Shown in pieces: positions 6,258 to 13,925 of a stretch of DNA of 13,925 nt; the stretch's first letter is position 1; each line of letters begins with the position of its first letter. The notes below the pieces were generated by a model that was not told the DNA's origin, ran no database searches, and worked only from the letters and a program-made list of their open reading frames with translations. The position numbers were made by a program, and so were the translations under genes. This DNA comes from JBBDWJ01 sp040902925. Lineage in GTDB: Bacteria; Acidobacteriota; Terriglobia; Bryobacterales; UBA6623. The DNA lies in NCBI GenBank assembly GCA_040902925.1, contig JBBDWJ010000299.1, positions 1 to 13,925 of the forward strand, read 5' to 3'.

Positions 6258-7802
6258 ATGGCCGGTGATTCTACAGGCGTGGGAAAGGTCTATCTGGTCG
6301 GGGCCGGGCCTGGCGATCCGGAGCTCATCACGCTGCGGGGGCTGCGGCTTATCGAGGCCGCCGATATCGTGCTTTACGACAATCTGGCGCCCGCCGCTTT
6401 GCTTGGCTATGCGCCCGCATCGGCGGAGAGGGTTTATGTGGGGAAGAAGCGCTCCCTTCACGCCCACTCCCAGCAGGAAATCAATACGCTACTGATTGAC
6501 CATGCCCGCCGCGGGAAAAAAGTGGTTCGCCTCAAGGGCGGCGACCCCTACCTGTTCGGGCGGGGCGGCGAGGAGGCCCAAGCCCTCCATTTGGCGGGCA
6601 TTCCGTTCGAGGTCGTTCCCGGCGTCACCTCGGCTCTTGGGCTGGCCGCCTACGCGGGTATTCCCTTGACCCACCGCGAGACGACATCGGCGGTGACGTT
6701 TGTCACCGGACACGAAGTCGAGCGGATCGACTGGACGAAGATCGGAACGGCCGAGACGCTGGTAATCTTCATGGGCGTGACGACGTTCGAGGAAATCTCG
6801 CGGCGGTTGATCGACGCCGGGCGCGCGCCTTCGACCCCGGCGGCGGCCGTGCGTTGGGCGTCGCGGGGAGACCAGCAAACTGTGGCCGGGACGCTCGCGA
6901 ATCTCGGCTCCCGAATGCGCCAGGCCGAACTGAAGCCACCGGCGACGATCGTTGTCGGCGAAGTTGTTTCGTTGCGCCCTGCGTTGGACTGGTTCGAGAA
7001 GCTGCCCCTGTTCCAGACCCGCATCGTCGTTACCCGCGCGCGCGAGCAGGCCGTGCGGTTGTCGGAGATGCTCCGCGAGCAGGGCGCTCATGTGATCGAG
7101 CTTCCCACCATCGAAATTCAACCTCCCGAGGACTGGGGCCCGCTCGATGCCGCAATCGCGGAGCTCGAAAGCTACGACTGGGTGCTTTTCACGAGCGCCA
7201 ACGGAGTGCGTTTTTTCATCGAGCGCCTGGACGCGAGCGGCAAGGATCTGCGGCGCCTGCAAGGAAAGGTCTGTGCGATCGGGCCCGCGACGGCCGAGCG
7301 CTTGCGGTCGCTGCACATCAAGGTCGATCTGATGCCCGAGGAATATGTGGCGGAGAGCGTCCTCGAAGCATTCAAGACGTTTGATCTCGCCGGCAAGCGG
7401 ATTCTGCTGCCGCGAGCCAAGGTGGCGCGCGACGTGATCCCGGTCGAGCTTACCAACCGGGGCGCCGTCGTGAACGTCGTGCCGGCTTATCAAACGGTGG
7501 CTCCCGAAGAATCGGCGAAACTGGCGGCGGAAATCTTTGAGGGCGACTCGAAGCCCCACTGGATCACGTTTACGAGTTCCTCGACAGCCGCTAACTTCGC
7601 GCGGCTCTGCCCCCTCGAACGGCTCGCTGGCGTTAAGATTGCGTCGATCGGCCCGGTAACGTCACAAACCATCCGCGAGCTGGGCCTTCGCGTGGATTTC
7701 GAGCCCGAGCGCTATACGATGGAAGGGTTGGTCGAGGCCCTGGTGCGGCGCCATGGGAAAAAGCGTATCGACACGCTTTCGGACACGACCGTGGCACGGT
7801 AG
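6258..7802 (+). CDS. cobA-hemD: Fused uroporphyrinogen-III C-methyltransferase / uroporphyrinogen-III synthase
   Basis: The 514-residue product is a two-domain tetrapyrrole enzyme. Residues 9-245 are the SAM-dependent uroporphyrinogen-III methyltransferase (CobA/SUMT): VGAGPGDPELITLRG (14-28), GGDPYLFGRGGEE (94-106), PGVTS (121-125) and IPLTHR (135-140) are the family motifs. Residues 255-500 are uroporphyrinogen-III synthase (HemD), with LFTSANGVRFF and WITFTSSSTAANF as typical stretches. HemD closes hydroxymethylbilane to uroporphyrinogen III, and CobA methylates it to precorrin-2 for siroheme or cobalamin. The fusion sits at the branch point between heme and siroheme. There is no CysG-type dehydrogenase/ferrochelatase domain, so those steps must be elsewhere. 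ATG 6258 is preceded by AAAGGG at a short distance. It is divergent from nuoB and followed 45 bases later by the BON gene. Confidence 0.93.
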   Translation: MAGDSTGVGKVYLVGAGPGDPELITLRGLRLIEAADIVLYDNLAPAALLGYAPASAERVYVGKKRSLHAHSQQEINTLLIDHARRGKKVVRLKGGDPYLFGRGGEEAQALHLAGIPFEVVPGVTSALGLAAYAGIPLTHRETTSAVTFVTGHEVERIDWTKIGTAETLVIFMGVTTFEEISRRLIDAGRAPSTPAAAVRWASRGDQQTVAGTLANLGSRMRQAELKPPATIVVGEVVSLRPALDWFEKLPLFQTRIVVTRAREQAVRLSEMLREQGAHVIELPTIEIQPPEDWGPLDAAIAELESYDWVLFTSANGVRFFIERLDASGKDLRRLQGKVCAIGPATAERLRSLHIKVDLMPEEYVAESVLEAFKTFDLAGKRILLPRAKVARDVIPVELTNRGAVVNVVPAYQTVAPEESAKLAAEIFEGDSKPHWITFTSSSTAANFARLCPLERLAGVKIASIGPVTSQTIRELGLRVDFEPERYTMEGLVEALVRRHGKKRIDTLSDTTVAR

Positions 7803-7838
7803 GTAGCGCTGATAGGTAGAGGCGATAGGTAGCGTGTA
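7800..7838 (+). repeat. Three tandem 13-bp repeats between cobA-hemD and the BON gene
   Basis: Three head-to-tail units of exactly 13 bp, TAGGTAGCGCTGA (7800-7812), TAGGTAGAGGCGA (7813-7825) and TAGGTAGCGTGTA (7826-7838), share TAGGTAG and the final A. The first TAG is the cobA-hemD stop codon, and the array ends directly at the GGAGGA ribosome site of the next gene, filling nearly the whole spacer. Confidence 0.85.
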
Positions 7839-7847
7839 GGAGGATCA

Positions 7848-8468
7848 ATGAGAACCGTTGCGCGAATGGCCGTGATGGCGTTGGCAGTCGCTCTCGCCGC
7901 AAGCGCCTGCCGGGGGGCGGCGCCCCAGCAGCTTACCGAGCAGCAAGCACGGCTGGCGGAGCAGATTCGCAAGGAGATTGTCACGTTGCCGGACTATTCC
8001 TTGTTCGACAACCTCAGCTATCTGTTCGAGGATGGCGGCTCGACCGTGGTTTTGCGGGGCCAGGTGGCGAAGCCGACGCTGAAGAAGTCAACCGAGCGAG
8101 TTGTGCAGCGGCTGGAGGGCGTGGAGAAGGTGGTCAACGAGATCGAGGTGCTGCCGAATTCGCCCAATGATGAGCAGGTGCGGGCGGGCGTTTACGTGCG
8201 CGTCTACGGCCACCCGACGTTGAGCCGCTACAACCCCAACCGCGGCACGCCGCTGTTTTCGAGCACGGCGCGGCGGAGTTTCGGGATCTCGTCCGACCCG
8301 CCGCCGGGACGGCATCCGATCCACATCATTGTCAAGAACGCGAATGTGACGCTCGAGGGCGTCGTCGACACCGAGGGCGATAAGACCATTGCCGGGCTAC
8401 AGGCGAATTCGACGCCCGGGGCGTTTTCGGTGACCAATAATCTGGTGGTGCGGAAAGCGGGAGAGTAG
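7848..8468 (+). CDS. Envelope protein with two BON domains
   Basis: The 206-residue product begins with a signal peptide (MRTVARMAVMALAVALAASAC) whose C21 could be a lipoprotein cysteine, though A-S-A-C is a weak lipobox. Two BON-like repeats follow, about 33-103 (VVLRGQVAKPTLKKSTERVVQRLEG region) and 108-203 (VTLEGVVDTEGDKTIAG region), each with the typical G at the end of a beta strand and a helix after it. BON domains occur in OsmY and related periplasmic proteins and are thought to bind phospholipid or membrane surfaces. I infer a periplasmic or lipid-anchored role in envelope maintenance. The start is clear: AGGAGGA (7838-7844) precedes ATG 7848. It follows cobA-hemD closely on the same strand and may share its transcript. 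Confidence 0.85.
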   Translation: MRTVARMAVMALAVALAASACRGAAPQQLTEQQARLAEQIRKEIVTLPDYSLFDNLSYLFEDGGSTVVLRGQVAKPTLKKSTERVVQRLEGVEKVVNEIEVLPNSPNDEQVRAGVYVRVYGHPTLSRYNPNRGTPLFSSTARRSFGISSDPPPGRHPIHIIVKNANVTLEGVVDTEGDKTIAGLQANSTPGAFSVTNNLVVRKAGE

Positions 8469-8500
8469 TTGTCTGCGTGGAACCGGCGATGGTGCCTGAT

Positions 8501-8566
8501 GGGGACAGTCACCCGAGCAGACTCCGCGAGGAACATCGACGACTTTGTGGTCGGGTGACTGTCCCC
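8501..8566. repeat. REP/MITE-like hairpin element upstream of fumC
   Basis: The left arm GGGGACAGTCACCCGA (8501-8516) is an exact reverse complement of the right arm (8551-8566), giving 16 bp perfect arms around a 34-base centre. The terminal 13 bases are identical to those of the element at 10034-10115 on the other side of fumC, but the inner arm and centre differ. No transposase is present in the window. Confidence 0.85.
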
Positions 8567-8617
8567 TTCGCGCACCTTCGCGTATTCACGCCTATTCATT
8601 CGAGATCGAGGAACCTA

Positions 8618-10006
<1,389 letters not shown>

Positions 10007-10033
10007 CCGAACTCGCGTGGATGCGCAGGTCAT

Positions 10034-10115
10034 GGGGACAGTCACCGCGTTTCGCGCCCTCCACTGCGTGCCTGTCGCTGTTCACCGAGAGGCGCGAAAC
10101 GCGGTGACTGTCCCC
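10034..10115. repeat. REP/MITE-like hairpin element between fumC and acnA
   Basis: The left arm (10034-10058) starts GGGGACAGTCACCGCG and is a perfect 25-base reverse complement of the right arm (10091-10115), around a 32-base centre. It lies between two convergent stop codons, where it could also act as a bidirectional transcription barrier. A further CTGTCCCCTCGG copy at 10132-10143 repeats the right end, which may be a decayed half element. Confidence 0.88.
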
Positions 10116-10144
10116 CTCGGACTCCCTCGGGCTGTCCCCTCGGG

Positions 10145-12916
10145 CTAGCCGTTCTTCACCATCTGCCGCAGCACGTACTGCAGAATTCCGCCGTGCTGGT
10201 AGTAGAGCACTTCCTGCGGCGTATCGATGCGCACCTTTGCTTTGAAGGTGATCGGGTCGCCCGAGTCGGGTTTCGCCGTTACCGTCACTTCTTTGACCGA
10301 ACCGTCACCCAGACCCGTGAAATCATAGGTCTCGCGGCCCGTCAGCCCAAGCGACTCGGCTGTATTGCCCGCCGGGAATTCGAGTGGCAGAATGCCCATG
10401 CCGATCAGATTCGAGCGGTGGATGCGCTCGTAGCTTTCGGCGATCGCGACGCGCACTCCTAACAGGCGCGGCCCTTTGGCTGCCCAATCGCGTGACGACC
10501 CCGAGCCGTACTCCTTGCCTGCCAGCACCACCAGAGGGATTTTTTCTTCGCGGTACTTCATGGCGGCGTCGTAGATCGACATCTGCTCGCTGTCGGGCAG
10601 GTGCTGCGTCCAGCCGCCTTCGGTTCCCGGGGCCAGGCGGTTCCGCAGACGGACATTCGCAAAGGTACCGCGCATCATCACTTCGTGATTGCCGCGCCGC
10701 GAACCGTAGGAGTTGAAATCAACCGGCTGGATGCCGTTATCCATCAGGTATTTCCCGGCCGGGCTGTCGGCCTTGATCGAGCCGGCGGGCGAAATATGAT
10801 CGGTAGTGACGCTGTCGCCTAGCAAGGCCAGCACGCGCGCGCCGTGAATGTCAGTGACGGCGTCGGGGTCGATGCCCATCTCGGTGAAGTAGGGCGGGCG
10901 GCGAATGTAAGTCGAGCTGCCGTCCCAATCGAACAGATCGCTGGGCTCGGCGCCGAGGTCGACCCAGCGGCGGTCGCCGGTAAACACATCGCTGTAGCTC
11001 TGGCGGAACATTTCAGCGTCCACAGCCGAAGCGATCGTCTCCTGGACTTCCTTGGGCGACGGCCAGATGTCTTTCAGGTAGACCGGCTTGCCTTCGAGGT
11101 CGACGCCGATGGGTTCGGTCGTAAGGTCGATATCCATGCGTCCGGCGAGCGCGTAGGCGACCACCAGCGGCGGCGAGGCCAGATAGTTCATGCGTACTTC
11201 AGCGTGGACGCGGCCTTCGAAATTGCGATTACCCGACAGCACCGAGGCCACCACGAGGTTGCCCTCGCGGACCGCCTCGGAAATTTCCGGCGGCAGCGGC
11301 CCCGAGTTGCCGATGCAGGTCGTGCAGCCGTAGCCGACCAGGTTGAAGCCCATCAAGTCGAGATACTGCGTCAGGCCGGACTTTTTCAGATATTCCGTGA
11401 CGACCTTGGAGCCCGGCGCGAGGCTGGTCTTGACCCAGGGCTTCGACTGCAATCCGCGCTCGACGGCTTTCTTGGCCACCAGCCCGGCCCCAAGCATGAC
11501 GGCCGGGTTCGAAGTATTCGTGCAGCTCGTGATGGCGGCGATGACCACCGAGCCGTGCCGCAGTTCGCATTCAGAACCCTTGATGGTGAGCTTGACCCCT
11601 TGCGGCTCGGGCTCGACGGCTACGGCCGTCGCACCGCCCTCCGAGGCCCAGGCGCCCTTGGGATCGCCGCTCTGTTCGGAAGGATTACGCACGGCAGTCG
11701 CGCCGCCGGGCGTCTGCCGCTCGGCCATCATGGCGGAAAGCGCGGTTTCGAACGATTGGCGGGCGCCCTTGAGGGGTACGCGGTCCTGCGGACGCCGCGG
11801 GCCGGCCAGGCTCGGCTCGACGTTGCCCATATCGAGTTGCAGGCTGTCGGTGTAGCGCGCTTCCGGCGAGCCGGCCTCGCGGAACATGCCCTGTTCTTTG
11901 GCGTAGGCTTCGACGAGCGCGATCTGCTCTTCGGAGCGGCCGGTCAGCCGCATGTAGATCAAGGTTTCCTTGTCGATGGGGAACAGGCCGCAGGTGGCCC
12001 CGTATTCCGGCGCCATGTTCGCGATGGTGGCGCGATCGGCGAGCGGCAGCTCTTCCAGCCCTTCGCCGTAGAACTCGACAAATTTGCCGACGACGCCTTT
12101 CTTGCGCAGCATCTCGGTGACCGTCAGGACGAGATCGGTGGCGGTGGCTCCCTCGGCGAGCTTGCCCATCAGCTTGAAGCCGACGACCTGCGGAATCAGC
12201 ATCGAGACCGGCTGGCCCAACATGCCGGCCTCGGCTTCGATGCCGCCGACGCCCCAGCCGAGCACTCCGAGGCCGTTGATCATAGTCGTGTGGGAATCGG
12301 TGCCGACCAAGGTGTCGGGATAAGCGCGCTGCTGGCCGTTCACGGTCTCGGTAAAGACCACACGCGCCAGGTACTCGAGGTTGACCTGGTGAACGATGCC
12401 GGTTTCGGGCGGCACGACTTTGAAATTCTGAAAAGCCTGCTGTCCCCACTTCAGGAACTGGTAGCGTTCGCGGTTGCGCTGATATTCGATCTCGCTGTTG
12501 AACTGCAAGGCTCCCGCCGAGCCGAAGCGGTCCACTTGCACGGAGTGATCGATCACCAGCTCGGCCGGTTGCAACGGGTTAATGCGGGAAGCCAGCCCGC
12601 CCATCGCCTTCATGGCTTCGCGCATAGCGGCGAGATCGACGACCGCCGGGACGCCCGTGAAATCCTGCATCAACACGCGGGCCGGCCGGAACGCGATTTC
12701 GCGGTTGGGCGCGGCTTTGGGGTCCCAGCTCGCCAGGGACTCGATGTCGGCTTTGGTAACCGTCTTGCCGTCCTCGAAACGCAGCAGGTTCTCGAGCAGG
12801 ATCTTTAGCGAATAGGGCAGACGAGTGATGTCGTGCCCTTGCACTGCGTCCAGGCGGAAGATTTCGTAGCTGGTCCCGGCGGCGGACAGCGTGTTTTTGG
12901 CGCCAAAGCTATTCAT
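10145..12916 (-). CDS. acnA: Aconitate hydratase (AcnA type)
   Basis: The 923-residue product is a full-length aconitase of the AcnA/IRP type, which isomerises citrate to isocitrate with a [4Fe-4S] cluster. Cluster ligands are C465 in AITSCTNTS and C531/C534 in GYGCTTCIGNSGPL. The swivel domain near the C-terminus carries GSGSSRDWAAKGP. Substrate-region motifs DFTGVPAVVDLAAMR and GTDSHTTMINGLGVLGWGVGG are intact. I choose ATG 12916, because GGGGAG (12930-12925) is 8 bases upstream and overlaps the alternative GTG at 12925. The linker before the cluster domain is longer than in Escherichia coli AcnA and contains a repeat-bounded GGATAV...GGATAV segment (residues 404-432). It is convergent with fumC; a 407-base region lies upstream. 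Confidence 0.96.
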   Translation of the reverse strand: MNSFGAKNTLSAAGTSYEIFRLDAVQGHDITRLPYSLKILLENLLRFEDGKTVTKADIESLASWDPKAAPNREIAFRPARVLMQDFTGVPAVVDLAAMREAMKAMGGLASRINPLQPAELVIDHSVQVDRFGSAGALQFNSEIEYQRNRERYQFLKWGQQAFQNFKVVPPETGIVHQVNLEYLARVVFTETVNGQQRAYPDTLVGTDSHTTMINGLGVLGWGVGGIEAEAGMLGQPVSMLIPQVVGFKLMGKLAEGATATDLVLTVTEMLRKKGVVGKFVEFYGEGLEELPLADRATIANMAPEYGATCGLFPIDKETLIYMRLTGRSEEQIALVEAYAKEQGMFREAGSPEARYTDSLQLDMGNVEPSLAGPRRPQDRVPLKGARQSFETALSAMMAERQTPGGATAVRNPSEQSGDPKGAWASEGGATAVAVEPEPQGVKLTIKGSECELRHGSVVIAAITSCTNTSNPAVMLGAGLVAKKAVERGLQSKPWVKTSLAPGSKVVTEYLKKSGLTQYLDLMGFNLVGYGCTTCIGNSGPLPPEISEAVREGNLVVASVLSGNRNFEGRVHAEVRMNYLASPPLVVAYALAGRMDIDLTTEPIGVDLEGKPVYLKDIWPSPKEVQETIASAVDAEMFRQSYSDVFTGDRRWVDLGAEPSDLFDWDGSSTYIRRPPYFTEMGIDPDAVTDIHGARVLALLGDSVTTDHISPAGSIKADSPAGKYLMDNGIQPVDFNSYGSRRGNHEVMMRGTFANVRLRNRLAPGTEGGWTQHLPDSEQMSIYDAAMKYREEKIPLVVLAGKEYGSGSSRDWAAKGPRLLGVRVAIAESYERIHRSNLIGMGILPLEFPAGNTAESLGLTGRETYDFTGLGDGSVKEVTVTAKPDSGDPITFKAKVRIDTPQEVLYYQHGGILQYVLRQMVKNG
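11622..11707 (-). repeat. In-frame imperfect direct repeat in the aconitase linker
   Basis: Two 17-base copies (11622-11638 and 11691-11707) match at 15 of 17 positions and are spaced 69 bases apart, exactly 23 codons. Both encode GGATAV. The residues between them (RNPSEQSGDPKGAWASE) are polar and low in complexity, as expected for an inserted or duplicated linker rather than conserved aconitase core. Confidence 0.7.
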
Positions 12917-12925
12917 CGTGATCAC

Positions 12926-13332
12926 TCCCCTTGAGAGAGAACGGCGGACAACCTGAAGGGCGGGCTAACGAACCCGGCCGCAACGGCCCGTCGAAACAAC
13001 GGAAATCCTTGTGAGGACTTGCAGGGGCGCTTTGCAGCGCCTGACCGGCTCGGAAGTCGGTGAGTTCCGGCGGCCCAAAATGGCGTTTCAGGCCAGGGCC
13101 CTCAACAAACGGCCCTATTTCAATGATCTCATTCCCGAGCGGCTAGGACAACCGGACAGGTCTCGATCGAGCCAATATGCCTTGCTGGACAGCTTTCATG
13201 GCGGTTGGAGGGCAAGGCCGTGGCGGGAAAGCATTCCTCACAGCGCGGCGGCGGCTGCCTCCGCGTTTGTTACCGTATGAGAAGATTGGGGCAGGTTTCG
13301 AGCCCCTCTTCCAGACACAGGATCTCTTGCCA
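12926..13332. other. Intergenic region between divergent acnA and the PSCyt1 gene
   Basis: This 407-base gap shows no recognisable gene. It holds small hairpins: GGCGCT-TTGC-AGCGCC (13026-13041), CGGAA/TTCCG (13051-13055 / 13065-13069) and AGGGCC/GGCCCT (13095-13100 / 13111-13116). All could lie in the acnA leader if its promoter is distal. I found no good -35/-10 pair for either flanking gene. A GTG-initiated frame (13011-13280) is open but has no ribosome site and no recognisable motif. Confidence 0.5.
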
Positions 13333-13925
13333 ATGTCGAGAACGGCGCATTTCGCAGGGCAGCCGCATCGGGTCGGACGCTCTTTCCCGGACCGCCGCGG
13401 CCGGTTGCCGCGCGCCGGCTTCCTGTTTGCCGCGTTTCTCGCGGTTCTGATTTGTGCGGGTGGAGCGGCGGCGGCCACCGTGCCGGAGGAAATCCGCTTC
13501 AACCGCGATATCCGGCCGATTCTTTCCAACAACTGTTTTCGGTGCCACGGCCCCGACAAGAATGCCCGCATGATGGATCTGCGGCTGGATCGCCGCGAGG
13601 CTGCGATCGAGGCTCGGGCGATTGTCCCGGGGGATATTGCCGCCAGCAAGCTCGTGGCGCGGATCCATGCCGACGACGAAGTGCGCCGCATGCCGCCGGT
13701 GTATTCGGACAAGAAGCTCACCGAAGATCAGAAAGCGCTGCTGACGCGCTGGGTCGCCGAAGGCGCCGAGTATGAACCGCATTGGTCTTACATTGCTCCC
13801 CAGAAGACTGCCGCGCCGGATGGTCCGGCGGCGATCGATTTTTTCCTGGAACGGCGGCTGAAGGAACGAAACCTGGCGCCGGTTGCCGAGGCGGACCGCC
13901 GCACCTTGATCCGCAGGCTTAGCTT
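13333..13925 (+). CDS. Exported Planctomycete-type cytochrome protein (PSCyt1 then PSCyt2/DUF1549), 3' end cut
   Basis: The frame runs open off the window, giving 197 residues so far. After a basic N-terminus (RRGRLPRAG) comes a signal segment (about 28-49, FLFAAFLAVLICAGGAAAA). Next is a PSCyt1 c-type cytochrome domain: IRFNRDIRPILSNNCFRCHG with haem motif C68-x-x-C71-H72 and a likely distal ligand M120 in RRMPP. PHWSYIAPQ and AIDFFLERRLKERNLAP (about 149-183) mark the start of PSCyt2/DUF1549. In this family DUF1553 usually follows and the whole protein reaches 700-1100 residues, often next to a DUF1501 gene; those parts would lie beyond the window. Function is unproven; polysaccharide or sulfated-glycan degradation is often suggested. 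The start ATG has AGGA (13319-13322) 10 bases upstream; a TTG at 13327 is an alternative. Confidence 0.85.
   Translation, partial: MSRTAHFAGQPHRVGRSFPDRRGRLPRAGFLFAAFLAVLICAGGAAAATVPEEIRFNRDIRPILSNNCFRCHGPDKNARMMDLRLDRREAAIEARAIVPGDIAASKLVARIHADDEVRRMPPVYSDKKLTEDQKALLTRWVAEGAEYEPHWSYIAPQKTAAPDGPAAIDFFLERRLKERNLAPVAEADRRTLIRRLS

Noticed and set aside
6489..7559. A 356-codon frame antisense to cobA-hemD
   Set aside because: It lies wholly within a clear enzyme gene, is rich in Arg/His, and has no motif or credible start signal.
8477..8617. A 5' extension of fumC by 47 codons from ATG 8477
   Set aside because: It would translate straight through the hairpin element, while ATG 8618 has a good ribosome site and matches the normal class II fumarase N-terminus.
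10844..12808. A 654-codon open frame antisense to acnA
   Set aside because: It is a codon-bias shadow of the high-GC aconitase gene; its product is rich in H, R, D and G and shows no recognisable domain.
13011..13280. An 89-codon GTG-initiated frame upstream of the PSCyt1 gene
   Set aside because: There is no ribosome site, no family resemblance, and it spans several hairpins.
13291..13305. GGTTTCGAGCCCC resembling a tRNA T-loop
   Set aside because: The flanking bases do not form a 5-bp T stem with a 7-base loop, and no acceptor, D or anticodon arms can be fitted around it.
13270..13782. Minus-strand frames overlapping the PSCyt1 gene
   Set aside because: The plus strand encodes an unmistakable signal peptide and CxxCH cytochrome domain; the antisense products show nothing recognisable.

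Overview
The window reads as a chromosomal segment of a GC-rich bacterium, most likely an Acidobacteriota member of the Bryobacter/Solibacter type. That assignment is an inference. It rests on a Planctomycete-type cytochrome (PSCyt1/PSCyt2) gene, a very small AT-hook protein of a kind I associate with these genomes, a CobA-HemD fusion, a serine hydrolase fused to a NamZ muramidase, and dispersed palindromic repeats between genes. There are nine complete genes, two genes cut by the window edges, and no tRNA, rRNA, CRISPR array or insertion sequence that I can support.

Left part (1-5209): the 3' end of an APC-family permease; a 329-base intergenic stretch holding a textbook sigma70-type promoter; a 62-residue basic protein with two AT-hook cores; a perfect hairpin; then, on the minus strand, a large exported protein joining a class C beta-lactamase-like serine hydrolase to a DUF1343/NamZ exo-muramidase. 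A divergent exported alpha/beta hydrolase and a convergent Uma2-family (PD-(D/E)XK fold) gene follow.

Middle part (5210-8468): nuoB, encoding the N2-cluster subunit of complex I, stands without other nuo genes in view. Divergent from it is a fused uroporphyrinogen-III methyltransferase / uroporphyrinogen-III synthase, followed after three 13-bp tandem repeats by a two-BON-domain envelope protein.

Right part (8469-13925): class II fumarase (fumC) and aconitase (acnA) lie tail to tail. fumC is flanked on both sides by long hairpins sharing the same 13-bp ends (GGGGACAGTCACC), consistent with REP/MITE-like elements. acnA carries an in-frame, repeat-bounded insertion in its linker. The window closes with the start of an exported PSCyt1/PSCyt2 cytochrome gene.

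The themes are central energy metabolism (fumarase, aconitase, NuoB, tetrapyrrole synthesis) and envelope or peptidoglycan processing. The genes look like independent units rather than one large operon. The points most worth a second look are the AmiE/NamZ-like fusion, the hairpin pair around fumC, the AT-hook mini-gene with its strong promoter and long leader, and the aconitase linker insertion. I see no clearly new defence or mobile system.
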